The notes under the pieces: generated by a model
Databases searched by the model: none
Told to the model about the DNA's origin: nothing
Seen by the model: the letters and a program-made list of their open reading frames with translations, nothing else
Program-made: the position numbers and the translations under genes
In this document: positions 27,623 to 36,113 of the stretch, one piece after another
Numbering within the stretch: position 1 is the first letter of the stretch
Layout: every line of letters starts with the position of its first letter
Origin: Rahnella perminowiae
Lineage (GTDB): Bacteria; Pseudomonadota; Gammaproteobacteria; Enterobacterales; Enterobacteriaceae
Assembly: GCF_019049755.1 (NCBI RefSeq)
Contig: NZ_JAFMOS010000640.1
Span: 1-47,905, forward strand
Length of the DNA: 47,905 nucleotides
Direction of reading: 5' to 3'

Positions 27623-27784
27623 ATGTTTCGTTGGGGCATTATTTTTCTAATCATCGCGTTGATCGCGGCGGCTCTTGGTTTCGGTGGTTTGGCGGGTACA
27701 GCTGCCTGGGCTGCAAAAATCGTCTTCGTAGTCGGTATCATTCTGTTCCTGGTCAGCCTGTTTACGGGTCGTAAGCGACTCTGA
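27623..27784 (+). CDS. ytjA: Small membrane protein YtjA (DUF1328)
   Basis: 53-residue hydrophobic protein nearly identical to E. coli YtjA as I recall it. It begins [19 protein letters not shown] and continues [16 protein letters not shown] with two membrane helices and a basic end GRKRL. Function unknown. The Shine-Dalgarno AAGGAG is perfect. Too short for many gene callers, but the family match is clear. It lies between osmY and yjjU, as in E. coli. Confidence 0.93.
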   Translation: MFRWGIIFLIIALIAAALGFGGLAGTAAWAAKIVFVVGIILFLVSLFTGRKRL

Positions 27785-27825
27785 CCACATCACTTCAGTG
27801 ATGCCAAAAAGCGTTAGTTAATCAC

Positions 27826-27858
27826 ATCGCCCCCTTCAGTGAAGGGGGCGATTTTTTT
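27826..27858 (+). terminator. Terminator after ytjA
   Basis: Stem ATCGCCCCCTTC with loop AGT and its full 12-nt complement, followed by TTTTTT. Very strong. Confidence 0.92.
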
Positions 27859-27997
27859 ATGCAGGTATCCTGGCCGTTAACAGGACGTAACGATTTTGTC
27901 GCCCGATTTTGGCAAGAAATTCACCCAAAGCAGGAAGACGAGGTATGCTCAGAAATGAAGGCTAACCGGGTGGAGCCATTTGCGTGAGGACGATGCG

Positions 27998-29230
27998 TTG
28001 GGATACAGAATACCTGTCACGCTGGGGAATATAGAAGCGCTGGCGTACAAACCCTATACGCCGGGGAAGATTGCCCTGGTGTGCGAAGGCGGCGGACAGA
28101 GAGGCATTTTTACGGCAGGTGTGCTGGATGAGTTTCAGCGCGCGCGTTTCAACCCCTTTGATTTATATCTGGGTACCTCTGCGGGTGCGCAAAATCTCTC
28201 TGCCTTTGTCTGCGGGCAGCCCGGCTATGCCAGAAGGGTGATTACCCGTTATACCACCAGTCCTGAGTTTTTTAACCCGCTGCGATTTGTGCGGGGCGGA
28301 CATCTTATCGATCTCGACTGGCTGGTTGAAGAAACGGCTAAAAACATGCCACTGGCGATGGAAAACGCAGAAAAGTTGCTCATTGATGGCCGTGAGTTCC
28401 TGATGTGTGCCTGTCGCAGTGATGACTACACGGCTAATTATTTTTCACCGACGCGGGAAAACTGGCTGCCGGTGATCAAAGCCTCCAGCGCTATTCCGGG
28501 TTTTTACCGCCTGGGGGTGGATCTGGAAGGTATCAGCTATCAGGACGGCGGCATCAGCGATGCGATCCCTGTTGAGGAAGCTTATCGCCGTGGCGCGGAT
28601 ACCATTGTAGTGATCCGTACCGTTCCCTCTGCGATGTTCTATACGCCGCAGTGGATGAAACGTATGGAACAATGGCTGAGCGAAAGCAGTCTGCAACAGC
28701 TGGTGCGCATGATGCAGCATCATGAAGAGAGCTATCACCGTATCCAGCAGTTCATTGAGAATCCGCCGGATGATGTGCGTATTTTTGAAATCTTCCCGCC
28801 CAAACCGCTGGCCAGCCATGCGCTCGGTAGCCGTCTGCCTGCGCTAAATCAGGATTACCATCTCGGCCGCCGTTGCGGACGGTATTTTTTGTCTGCCGCA
28901 GCACACTGGCTGTTACCGCGTGAAAACGAGCGTCCTTATACGCTGATCGAACCGCGCGTGACACGCCGTCCGCAACGGATCGTGGTGCCGCAGGACGAGC
29001 CAGAAAATGTGATCCCGTTGGCGGCATCTGCCAGCACAGCGGAGCAAATCATTCTCGATCCCGCCGTGCTGACGGACATGGTCGCCGACGGAGGGATAGT
29101 GCGTCCGGCTGCGTTTAAAGACAGCGTAGTCAGTGTGTCTTCACCGCAACGCGCCGCATCAGACAGGCTACAACCGGAAAGCTCCGCGCCATCAGAAAAT
29201 TATCCATCCAGTGAGGGCGAAAAGTTGTGA
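27998..29230 (+). CDS. yjjU: Patatin-like phospholipase family protein YjjU
   Basis: Putative patatin-like lipid hydrolase of 410 residues. The oxyanion motif GGGQRG, the nucleophile elbow GTSAG (serine) and the dyad aspartate in DGGISDAIP are all visible. The start is TTG at 27998, giving MGYRIPVTLGN as in E. coli. GAGGA lies 7 nt upstream. An earlier TTG at 27980 has a poorer fit. After about residue 310 the C-terminal tail is longer, low-complexity and variable compared with the E. coli protein I recall. Its stop overlaps the yjjV start as GTGA (29227-29230), so the two are coupled. Confidence 0.9.
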   Translation: MGYRIPVTLGNIEALAYKPYTPGKIALVCEGGGQRGIFTAGVLDEFQRARFNPFDLYLGTSAGAQNLSAFVCGQPGYARRVITRYTTSPEFFNPLRFVRGGHLIDLDWLVEETAKNMPLAMENAEKLLIDGREFLMCACRSDDYTANYFSPTRENWLPVIKASSAIPGFYRLGVDLEGISYQDGGISDAIPVEEAYRRGADTIVVIRTVPSAMFYTPQWMKRMEQWLSESSLQQLVRMMQHHEESYHRIQQFIENPPDDVRIFEIFPPKPLASHALGSRLPALNQDYHLGRRCGRYFLSAAAHWLLPRENERPYTLIEPRVTRRPQRIVVPQDEPENVIPLAASASTAEQIILDPAVLTDMVADGGIVRPAAFKDSVVSVSSPQRAASDRLQPESSAPSENYPSSEGEKL

Positions 29231-30012
29231 GTTACACCTTCATCGATACGCACTGCCATTTCGATTTTCCACCGTTTACAGGGGCGGAAACCGAAAGTTT
29301 GCGCCTCGCCGGACAGGCTGGTGTGCGGCAGATTATTGTTCCCGCTGTCACGTCTGATCGTTTTAACGGCATTCTCTCGCTGGCAAAAAAATTTCCGCCG
29401 TTGCATGCCGCGCTGGGGTTACATCCCCTTTATGTTGCACAACACCAGGACAGTTGCGTGGAATTACTGGATTCGCTGCTCAGTCGCCGGGATCCTCATC
29501 TGGTGGCCGTCGGGGAAGTTGGCCTGGATTTATACATGGAAGAGCCGAGATTTGAGCAGCAACAACGGTTGCTGAAAGCGCAGTTTGCTCTGGCAAAACG
29601 TGAGACGCTGCCGGTGATCCTGCATTCCCGGCGCAGCCACGATCAGCTGGCAGCGATGCTGCGTCAGGCAAAACTGCCGGCGACCGGGGTGGTACACGGA
29701 TTTGCAGGCAGTCTTTCTCAGGCACAGGCGTTTATTAAACTGGGTTTTGCGATAGGCGTCGGCGGCACCATCAGCTATGAGCGTGCGCAGAAAACCCGGC
29801 ATGTGATGGCCGGATTACCCCTTTCCTCTTTGCTGCTCGAAACCGATGCGCCCGATATGCCGTTGCAGGGTTTTCAGGGGCAGCCTAACCGCCCTGAGCG
29901 TGCGGCTAATGTATTCGACATTTTGTGCAGCCTGCGCAGTGAAACGCCCGAACAGATTGCCGGCGCATTGCTCGATAATACCCGACGCATCTTTAATCTC
30001 CCTTCGCTGTGA
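29227..30012 (+). CDS. yjjV: TatD-family metal-dependent hydrolase YjjV
   Basis: Putative metal-dependent deoxyribonuclease of the TatD family, 261 residues, TIM-barrel amidohydrolase fold. Metal-binding motifs in order are DTHCHFD near residue 8, GEVGLD, LHSRRSHD and HGFAGS, then ETDAPDMP near the end. The GTG start at 29227 overlaps the yjjU stop by 4 bp. GAGGGCGA upstream inside yjjU is a plausible binding site. In E. coli yjjW and yjjI follow; here the deo control region begins at once. Confidence 0.92.
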   Translation: MSYTFIDTHCHFDFPPFTGAETESLRLAGQAGVRQIIVPAVTSDRFNGILSLAKKFPPLHAALGLHPLYVAQHQDSCVELLDSLLSRRDPHLVAVGEVGLDLYMEEPRFEQQQRLLKAQFALAKRETLPVILHSRRSHDQLAAMLRQAKLPATGVVHGFAGSLSQAQAFIKLGFAIGVGGTISYERAQKTRHVMAGLPLSSLLLETDAPDMPLQGFQGQPNRPERAANVFDILCSLRSETPEQIAGALLDNTRRIFNLPSL

Positions 30013-30117
30013 ACCCTGAGAAAGACTAAATTGTGATTTAAATAACATTCACATTGACGTAGATGAGCCTGCATAAAAAGGTTTTCTGGCGAATCACGAT
30101 TTAATTTCTCTTTAAAA
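30013..30117 (+). other. Short spacer between yjjV and the deo control region
   Basis: About 100 bp, AT-rich, with no terminator hairpin that I can see and no gene. yjjW and yjjI, which I expect here from E. coli, are absent. Confidence 0.4.
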
Positions 30118-30133
30118 TGTTATTATTATAACA
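30118..30133. promoter_or_regulatory. DeoR operator at deoP1 (O1)
   Basis: TGTTATTATTATAACA matches the 16-bp DeoR consensus TGTTAGAATTCTAACA at 13 positions and keeps both outer halves. It lies 105 bp after yjjV and presumably overlaps the deoP1 promoter. Confidence 0.7.
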
Positions 30134-30185
30134 TTGCCTGCGCGATTGCCGCCGGGTGATTGCGGTGTAATCCCCCGAACTCCGT

Positions 30186-30215
30186 TTGTCATGATTCGGG
30201 TATACACTCTTATAA
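30186..30215 (+). promoter_or_regulatory. Possible sigma-70 promoter in the deo region
   Basis: TTGTCA (30186-30191), an 18-bp spacer, then TTATAA (30210-30215). It is a reasonable sigma-70 pair, but whether it is deoP1 or unrelated cannot be told. Confidence 0.35.
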
Positions 30216-30246
30216 GGGTCGAATACTGAGCATAAAGGCTATGAAA

Positions 30247-30314
30247 TGTGATTTATATCCCATTTTATCAAGCAACGTTGCAAACGGTTTTCATTTTGTG
30301 TGAAATACTGCACA
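30247..30314 (+). promoter_or_regulatory. deoP2 CRP-CytR-CRP module
   Basis: CRP-2 reads TGTGA-TTTATA-TCCCA (30247-30262) and CRP-1 TGTGA-AATACT-GCACA (30299-30314). Their centres are 52 bp apart, close to the 52-53 bp spacing at E. coli deoP2. Between them is a perfect GCAACGTTGC (30272-30281), the inverted-repeat form of the CytR recognition octamer. This is the known repression arrangement in which CytR is held between two CRP dimers. Confidence 0.75.
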
Positions 30315-30332
30315 CAGGAACCTGATGTGACG

Positions 30333-30348
30333 TGTTCAAATAGTCACA
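30333..30348. promoter_or_regulatory. DeoR operator at deoP2 (O2)
   Basis: TGTTCAAATAGTCACA matches the DeoR consensus at 11 of 16 positions. It is centred 34 bp downstream of CRP-1, so it overlaps the -10 to +1 zone of deoP2. It is 215 bp from O1. Confidence 0.55.
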
Positions 30349-30399
30349 ACGTATTGGCGTCAGCCAATCCAAGCGCGGTGAGAAGGATCTCAGTTGCCA

Positions 30400-30424
30400 C
30401 GTAAGCCACTACACGCCGCTTACG
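30400..30424 (+). promoter_or_regulatory. Leader hairpin upstream of deoC
   Basis: CGTAAGC (30400-30406) and GCTTACG (30418-30424) form a 7-bp stem in the untranslated leader. Whether it is regulatory is unknown. Confidence 0.3.
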
Positions 30425-30560
30425 CACGCTATCTTCAAGGAACCAAGTCCGCTCGCCAACCGTGCAGAATTTTTTTCCCGAGGGTAAACGCGGGAAATAA
30501 TTCATGACTGTATGCTCAGTTCTGGCCGGTCGCTGGAATTGAAAATTGTTGGAGAGTTAT

Positions 30561-31340
30561 ATGACCGATTTAACCGCCGCAGCGCAACGTGCGCTGAACC
30601 TGATGGATTTAACCACCCTGAACGAAGACGACACGGATGCGAAAGTGATCGCACTTTGTCATCAGGCGAAGAGCCCGGCAGGAAATACTGCTGCCGTCTG
30701 CATTTATCCTCGTTTTATTCCTGTTGCCCGCAAAACTCTGCGTGAGCAAGGTACGCCGGACATCCGCATTGCAACCGTGACCAACTTCCCGCACGGTAAT
30801 GATGATCTTGAGATCGCGCTGGCAGAAACCCGTGCGGCAATTGCTTACGGTGCCGATGAAGTTGACGTGGTATTCCCGTACCGTGCGTTGATTGCCGGTA
30901 ACGAGCAGATTGGTTTTGAGATGGTCAGACAATGCAAAGAAGCCTGTGCTGCCGCCAACGTCCTGCTGAAAGTGATCATCGAAACCGGTGAACTCAGGCA
31001 AGATGCCCTGATCCGCAAAGCGTCTGAAATTGCGATCAAAGCCGGGGCTGATTTCATCAAAACCTCCACAGGGAAAGTGCCTGAAAATGCCACGCTGCAC
31101 AGCGCTGAGCTGATGATGAGCGTCATTGCTGAGATGGGCGTGGGCGAAACTGTCGGTTTCAAACCGGCTGGTGGCGTGAAAACCGCTGAAGACGCTGCGC
31201 AATATCTGGCGCTGGCTGACCGCCTGCTGGGCCGCGAATGGGCTGACGCACGTCACTTCCGTTTCGGCGCATCCAGTCTGCTGGCCAGTCTGCTCACCAC
31301 GCTGGGTCACGCGGGTCAGAAAGCCACCAGCAGCTACTAA
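30561..31340 (+). CDS. deoC: Deoxyribose-phosphate aldolase
   Basis: Class I aldolase splitting 2-deoxy-D-ribose 5-phosphate into acetaldehyde and glyceraldehyde 3-phosphate. The 259 residues match E. coli DeoC exactly in length. The proton-relay aspartate is in [11 protein letters not shown] (about 102), the Schiff-base lysine in FIKTSTGK (about 167), and the second lysine in [15 protein letters not shown] (about 201). The ATG at 30561 has GGAG 8 nt upstream. It heads the deoCABD operon. Confidence 0.97.
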   Translation: MTDLTAAAQRALNLMDLTTLNEDDTDAKVIALCHQAKSPAGNTAAVCIYPRFIPVARKTLREQGTPDIRIATVTNFPHGNDDLEIALAETRAAIAYGADEVDVVFPYRALIAGNEQIGFEMVRQCKEACAAANVLLKVIIETGELRQDALIRKASEIAIKAGADFIKTSTGKVPENATLHSAELMMSVIAEMGVGETVGFKPAGGVKTAEDAAQYLALADRLLGREWADARHFRFGASSLLASLLTTLGHAGQKATSSY

Positions 31341-31430
31341 TCATTGTTGTTATGCCGATGCCGTGGCGCTGTTTTACAGCGTCCGGTATTCGCATCCACA
31401 TTTAGCGTTCAGCTCAGGCAGGGGGATACC

Positions 31431-32759
31431 TTGTTTCTCGCACAAGAAATTATTCGTAAAAAACGTGACGGTCAGCCTTTAAGCGACGAGGAAATTCGTT
31501 TCTTCATTAATGGTATTCGCGACAGCCAGGTTTCAGAAGGCCAGATTGCCGCGCTGGCAATGACTATCTACTTCAATGACATGTCTATGAAAGAACGTGT
31601 TTCGCTGACCATGGCGATGCGTGATTCAGGCACCGTGCTCAACTGGAAAAGCCTCAGCCTGAACGGTCCGGTCGTGGATAAGCATTCGACCGGCGGCGTG
31701 GGTGACGTGACCTCGCTGATGCTGGGCCCGATGGTAGCGGCATGCGGCGGTTATGTCCCGATGATTTCCGGCCGTGGTCTCGGTCATACCGGCGGTACGC
31801 TCGATAAACTCGAAGCGATTCCGGGCTTCGATATTTTCCCGGATGACAGCCGTTTTCGCAGCATCATTCAGGATGTCGGCGTGGCAATCATCGGCCAGAC
31901 CAGCTCGCTGGCACCGGCAGATAAGCGTTTCTATGCAACCCGCGATATCACCGCAACCGTCGATTCCATACCGCTGATCACGGCTTCGATCCTCGCCAAA
32001 AAACTGGCTGAAGGCCTGGATGCGTTGGTGATGGACGTCAAGGTGGGGTCCGGCGCGTTCATGCCGACTTATTCGCTGTCAGAAGATCTGGCGCAGGCGA
32101 TTGTCGATGTGGCGAATGGTGCGGGTTGTAAAACCACCGCGTTGCTGACTGATATGAATCAGGTGCTGGCATCCAGCGCCGGTAATGCGGTTGAAGTGCG
32201 TGAAGCCGTGCGCTTCCTGACAGGTGAATACCGTAATCCGCGCCTGCTGGAAGTCACCATGGCGCTGTGTGTTGAAATGCTGCTGTCCGGCGGTCTGGCA
32301 AAAGATGACGCCGACGCCCGCCGACAGCTGCAGGCTGTGCTGGATAACGGCAAAGCCGCCGAAGTCTTTGGCCGCATGATTGCTGCCCAGAAAGGCCCGG
32401 CCGATTTCATCGAGAATTACGATCGTTATCTGCAACAGGCCACGCTGAGCAAACCGGTTTACGCCGAAGGCAACGGGATTGTCAGTGCGATGGACACCCG
32501 TGCGCTGGGCATGACCGTCGTGTCACTGGGGGGCGGACGTCGCCGCGCCAGCGATGCCATCGACTACAGCGTCGGTCTGACCCATATGGCACAACTGGGC
32601 CAGCAGGTGGATACCCGTCAGCCACTGGCGATGATCCACGCCAACAGTGAAGCGGCCTGGCAGCAGGCGGCGCAGGAAGTGCGTGCGGCGATTGTCCTGA
32701 GCGACAACGCGCCGGAAAGCACGCCGGTGATTTACCGTCGGATCGGCAGTAACGCTTGA
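31431..32759 (+). CDS. deoA: Thymidine phosphorylase
   Basis: Cleaves thymidine with phosphate to thymine and 2-deoxyribose 1-phosphate. The TTG at 31431 gives [15 protein letters not shown] as in E. coli, with AGGGGGAT just upstream. TTG is also the E. coli deoA start as I recall. The 442-residue product carries the family signature [18 protein letters not shown] near residue 114 and the phosphate-binding [12 protein letters not shown]. The C-terminal domain has [18 protein letters not shown] frame open to 31344 has no homology before the TTG. It is 90 bp downstream of deoC. Confidence 0.95.
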   Translation: MFLAQEIIRKKRDGQPLSDEEIRFFINGIRDSQVSEGQIAALAMTIYFNDMSMKERVSLTMAMRDSGTVLNWKSLSLNGPVVDKHSTGGVGDVTSLMLGPMVAACGGYVPMISGRGLGHTGGTLDKLEAIPGFDIFPDDSRFRSIIQDVGVAIIGQTSSLAPADKRFYATRDITATVDSIPLITASILAKKLAEGLDALVMDVKVGSGAFMPTYSLSEDLAQAIVDVANGAGCKTTALLTDMNQVLASSAGNAVEVREAVRFLTGEYRNPRLLEVTMALCVEMLLSGGLAKDDADARRQLQAVLDNGKAAEVFGRMIAAQKGPADFIENYDRYLQQATLSKPVYAEGNGIVSAMDTRALGMTVVSLGGGRRRASDAIDYSVGLTHMAQLGQQVDTRQPLAMIHANSEAAWQQAAQEVRAAIVLSDNAPESTPVIYRRIGSNA

Positions 32760-32847
32760 TTTCAGGCCACATCGCCCCCATTTAAGATTGATCAGGTGCG
32801 CGGCAGTTCCGCGTGACCCAATGCGTAACCATTCGCAGGAGAGCAAA

Positions 32848-34071
32848 ATGAAACGTACATTTATCATGGTGTTAGACTCATTCGGTATCGGTGCCAGTGA
32901 AGATGCCGGGCGCTTTGGTGATACCGGTTCTGACACATTGGGCCACATCGCGGCTGCCTGTGCGCGTGGCGATGCGGACAAAGGCCGTCAGGGCCCGCTG
33001 AATCTGCCTAACCTGACCCGCCTGGGGTTGGCGAAAGCCGCTGAAGAATCTACCGGTAAAATCCCTGACGGCATGGACGGAAATGCTGAAATTACCGGCG
33101 CCTATGCTTACGCCAGCGAGTTGTCTTCCGGTAAAGATACCCCGTCAGGCCACTGGGAAATCGCCGGCGTGCCTGTTTTGTTTGACTGGGGCTATTTCAG
33201 CGATACCACCAACAGTTTCCCGCAGGAACTGCTCGATAAACTGGTAGAGCGCGCTAATCTGCCGGGCTATCTCGGTAACTGCCACTCTTCCGGTACCGTT
33301 GTGCTGGATGAGTTGGGCGAAGAACACATGAAAACCGGCAAGCCGATTTTCTACACCTCTGCTGACTCCGTCTTCCAGATTGCCTGCCACGAAGAAACCT
33401 TCGGGCTGGATCGCCTGTACGAACTGTGCGAAATCGCCCGTGAAGAGTTGACCGAAGGCGGCTACAACATCGGTCGCGTGATTGCCCGTCCGTTCATCGG
33501 CGATAAAGCCGGTAACTTCGAGCGTACCGGTAATCGTCATGACTTAGCGGTTGAGCCACCGGCTCCGACCATCCTGAAAAAGCTGGTCGATGAGAAAAAG
33601 GGTCATGTGGTGTCTGTGGGTAAAATTGCAGATATTTATGCACAGGTTGGTATCACTAAAAAGGTGAAGGCCACCGGTCTGGACGCGCTGTTTGACGCCA
33701 CCATCGAAGAGATGAAACAAGCCGGGGACAAAACCATCGTCTTCACCAACTTTGTTGATTTCGACTCCTCTTACGGCCATCGCCGTGATGTGCCGGGTTA
33801 TGCTGCCGCGCTGGAGTTGTTCGACCGCCGCATGCCTGAACTGCTGGAGCTGGTGAAAGAAGATGACATCATCATTTTCACGGCTGATCACGGTTGTGAC
33901 CCGACCTGGCGCGGTACCGATCACACCCGTGAGCACATTCCGGTCTTAATCTATGGCCCGAAAGTAAAACCGGGTTCATTAGGCCATCGTGAAACTTTCG
34001 CGGATATCGGCCAGACAGTCGCCAAATATTTCGATCTGTCGCCGATGGATTACGGTAAGTCGATGCTATAA
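32848..34071 (+). CDS. deoB: Phosphopentomutase
   Basis: Interconverts deoxyribose or ribose 1- and 5-phosphate. 407 residues, the E. coli length. Alkaline phosphatase superfamily metal motifs are visible: [14 protein letters not shown] near the N-terminus, [13 protein letters not shown], and the C-terminal [19 protein letters not shown]. The ATG at 32848 follows AGGAGA; an earlier in-frame ATG at 32788 is not homologous. It lies between deoA and deoD. Confidence 0.97.
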   Translation: MKRTFIMVLDSFGIGASEDAGRFGDTGSDTLGHIAAACARGDADKGRQGPLNLPNLTRLGLAKAAEESTGKIPDGMDGNAEITGAYAYASELSSGKDTPSGHWEIAGVPVLFDWGYFSDTTNSFPQELLDKLVERANLPGYLGNCHSSGTVVLDELGEEHMKTGKPIFYTSADSVFQIACHEETFGLDRLYELCEIAREELTEGGYNIGRVIARPFIGDKAGNFERTGNRHDLAVEPPAPTILKKLVDEKKGHVVSVGKIADIYAQVGITKKVKATGLDALFDATIEEMKQAGDKTIVFTNFVDFDSSYGHRRDVPGYAAALELFDRRMPELLELVKEDDIIIFTADHGCDPTWRGTDHTREHIPVLIYGPKVKPGSLGHRETFADIGQTVAKYFDLSPMDYGKSML

Positions 34072-34084
34072 CGCTTTGTATACA

Positions 34085-34115
34085 CGGCCAGTTCTTTATA
34101 CTGGCCGCGTTTTTT
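34085..34115 (+). terminator. Intercistronic terminator-like hairpin between deoB and deoD
   Basis: Stem CGGCCAGT / ACTGGCCG with a 7-nt loop, two intervening bases, then TTTTTT. It has full terminator form in the middle of the operon and may reduce, rather than stop, transcription into deoD. Confidence 0.65.
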
Positions 34116-34154
34116 ATGATGAATATGACACCTCGCTGATTAAGGAATAAGAAG

Positions 34155-34874
34155 ATGGCAACTCCACACATTAATGCTGAAATGGGCGACTTTGCTGACG
34201 TCGTGCTGATGCCGGGCGACCCGCTGCGCGCCAGGCACATCGCGGAAACCTTCCTTCAGGATGTTAAGCAGGTGAACGACGTGCGTGGCATGTTGGGGTT
34301 CACCGGCACGTATAAAGGCCGCAAAATCTCAGTGATGGGCCATGGCATGGGCATTCCTTCCTGCTCCATTTATGCCAAAGAACTGATCACTGAATTCGGC
34401 GTAAAAAAAATCATCCGCGTGGGCTCGTGTGGTGCTGTTCGTGCCGACATCAAACTGCGTGACATTGTGATCGGCATGGGTGCCTGCACCGATTCCAAAG
34501 TGAACCGTATGCGTTTCAAAGACCATGACTACGCGGCTATCGCGGACTACGACATGGTGCGTAACGCCGCTGACGCTGCGAAAGCTAAAGGCATCAATGC
34601 CCGCGTCGGTAACATCTTCTCCGCCGACCTGTTCTATACACCGGACCCGCAAATGTTCGATGTAATGGAAAAGTACGGCATTTTGGGTGTGGAAATGGAA
34701 GCGGCCGGGATCTACGGTGTGGCGGCAGAATTTGGTGCAAAAGCACTGACTATCTGTACTGTCTCCGACCATATCCGTACGCACGAACAAACCACTGCCG
34801 CTGAACGTCAGACCACCTTCAACGACATGATCGAAATCGCGCTGGAATCTGTTCTGCTGGGCGATAAAGAATAA
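34155..34874 (+). CDS. deoD: Purine nucleoside phosphorylase (high molecular mass, DeoD type)
   Basis: Hexameric phosphorylase cleaving purine (deoxy)nucleosides to base and ribose 1-phosphate. The 239-residue protein starts [20 protein letters not shown]. His5 of that stretch and the phosphate-binding PGDPLRA and GSCGAV motifs match DeoD. The ribose-binding [13 protein letters not shown] and the base-site SDHIRT with the catalytic aspartate are present. It closes the deo operon and is followed by a terminator. Confidence 0.97.
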   Translation: MATPHINAEMGDFADVVLMPGDPLRARHIAETFLQDVKQVNDVRGMLGFTGTYKGRKISVMGHGMGIPSCSIYAKELITEFGVKKIIRVGSCGAVRADIKLRDIVIGMGACTDSKVNRMRFKDHDYAAIADYDMVRNAADAAKAKGINARVGNIFSADLFYTPDPQMFDVMEKYGILGVEMEAAGIYGVAAEFGAKALTICTVSDHIRTHEQTTAAERQTTFNDMIEIALESVLLGDKE

Positions 34875-34897
34875 ATTCTGCTGATATAGCAGAGACG

Positions 34898-34925
34898 AAA
34901 ACGGGCACCAAATGGTGCCCGTTTT
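34898..34925 (+). terminator. Terminator after deoD
   Basis: Perfect 12-bp stem AAAACGGGCACC with loop AAAT. The T side of the stem supplies the T tract. Confidence 0.88.
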
Positions 34926-34959
34926 GCTATGCGTTTTCCTGTTCATCACTGAACTGCTC

Positions 34960-35112
34960 ATGTCTGAACTTGTAGATTTACTGCGTCAGGGCAGTCTGAC
35001 GACAAAAGAGATCACGGAGCAACTTCACGGAGCAACTCCACATCACCCCGTCAACGCTCTCAAGGCGGCTGGCCTGTATCACTTCGGCCGGCTGCGTTTC
35101 AGGCTGCGATAA
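34960..35112 (+). pseudogene. Short frame after deoD, possible 5' relic of yjjJ (HipA-like)
   Basis: A 50-codon frame from the ATG at 34960 to the TAA at 35112. Its first 20 residues, MSELVDLLRQGSLTTKEITE, read like the winged-helix opening of YjjJ, the HipA-like kinase that follows deoD in E. coli as I remember it. The rest (ending FRLR) does not continue as a kinase, so the gene would be a truncated remnant. Its 3' end overlaps convergent ytjB by 34 bp. The lplA gene that follows yjjJ in E. coli is also absent. The identification rests on position and a short helix motif and is tentative. Confidence 0.35.
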
Positions 35113-35867
35113 GCAGCCTGTGCGGCTTCTTTGGTCTGCGCTTCGGTGGCAGGTTTAGCGGGCACCACATCGGATTCCGGCTCAGGAATATTGAGCACCG
35201 GTGGCGGGCCGAACTCATCCGGTTCGTCTTCCTGTTCATCATCTTCTTTTACCGGCTTACTGGCGGTCAGCAGGAACGGTGATTGCTGCCAGCGTGAACG
35301 GCGGCCCTGCAACAATGTGCGGGCCAGAATAATACCGACACCCAGCGCGGCGAGCATCATCAGGCGCAACAGGTTAGTGGTGTTATCCACCTGCTTGGAC
35401 TCGGTTGCCAGCACATGCGTGTCGAGTGTGATGCGTAAAAATCCGCCCGGCCCGTTTTTATCTTCTATCGGTACCACAATCTGATGATTGAAGTAGCTAC
35501 CCGCACGTTTGCCATCGAGCGACAAACGGTCGCGAACCGGCACCTGTTCACCGGCATGCGCCACCAGGGAACCGTCAGACTCATAAACGCTGGCGTCAAG
35601 AATGCGACTGCTCTCGGTAAGCTGACTCAAAATAGTGGAAATTTGTGCGATATCAGCGCCATCATTATCGCTGTCCATCAGGGGGGCGAGCGAAAACGCC
35701 ACCTGTCGGGCGAGCGTTTGCGCAAGCTGTTCCACCTGCGTCGAACGTGCCAGTTGATGTCCCAGACTGAAATAAGATGCGCCCTGCATCAGAATGACAA
35801 GTAATGCGAGACTTATCAATACGATAGCCGCGCGGTGCAGGCGAAATTTAAGTTTGGCCTTGGCCAT
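35079..35867 (-). CDS. ytjB: Membrane protein YtjB (Smp family)
   Basis: 262-residue inner-membrane protein of the Smp/YtjB family, function unknown. A hydrophobic segment at about residues 13-32 (AAIVLISLALLVILMQGASY) is followed by a periplasmic domain, then a second membrane segment at about 165-183 (LLRLMMLAALGVGIILA). The cytoplasmic tail from about 190 is proline- and acid-rich (VKEDDEQEDEPDEF and on) and is longer than in the E. coli protein I recall (about 214 residues). It is divergent from serB, as in E. coli. Confidence 0.85.
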   Translation of the reverse strand: MAKAKLKFRLHRAAIVLISLALLVILMQGASYFSLGHQLARSTQVEQLAQTLARQVAFSLAPLMDSDNDGADIAQISTILSQLTESSRILDASVYESDGSLVAHAGEQVPVRDRLSLDGKRAGSYFNHQIVVPIEDKNGPGGFLRITLDTHVLATESKQVDNTTNLLRLMMLAALGVGIILARTLLQGRRSRWQQSPFLLTASKPVKEDDEQEDEPDEFGPPPVLNIPEPESDVVPAKPATEAQTKEAAQAAYRSLKRSRPK

Positions 35868-35941
35868 TCTGTTTCCTTGCGTATTTCGATGACTTTATGT
35901 TGCCAGAAGACGCCACGATAAGGTAGCTTGATGCCTCATTT
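35868..35941. other. Upstream spacer of ytjB before the 123-bp repeat
   Basis: About 74 bp with no supported gene. It should hold the ytjB promoter. No clear -10/-35 pair was recognised. Confidence 0.3.
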
Positions 35942-36064
35942 TACCCTGCATCCTTCAAGCTGCCTCTGCGTTGGCTGCCTTCATTCACTCCGGTCACTGA
36001 CCTGTGTCAGATCCCGGAGATTCATTCAGTTGCCGCCTTGATGCAACTCGAATGATTTTGGGTA
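35942..36064. repeat. 123-bp palindromic intergenic repeat, copy 1 (upstream of serB)
   Basis: A 123-bp element beginning TACCC and ending GGGTA. It has internal inverted segments CTGCGTTGGCTGCC against TTGCCGCCTTG and a centre CACTGACctgTGTCAG that forms a hairpin. A second copy of exactly the same length lies at 37081-37203 with shared blocks (CTGCGTT, TCACTGAC, TGTCAG, GCCGCCTTGATGCAACTCGAA). It resembles a non-coding palindromic family that I recall as common in Serratia, Yersinia and relatives. Confidence 0.75.
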
Positions 36065-36113
36065 AATAGTGATATTTGTTTTCCTAATACCATAACGCCC
36101 TACAGGAGCCATC

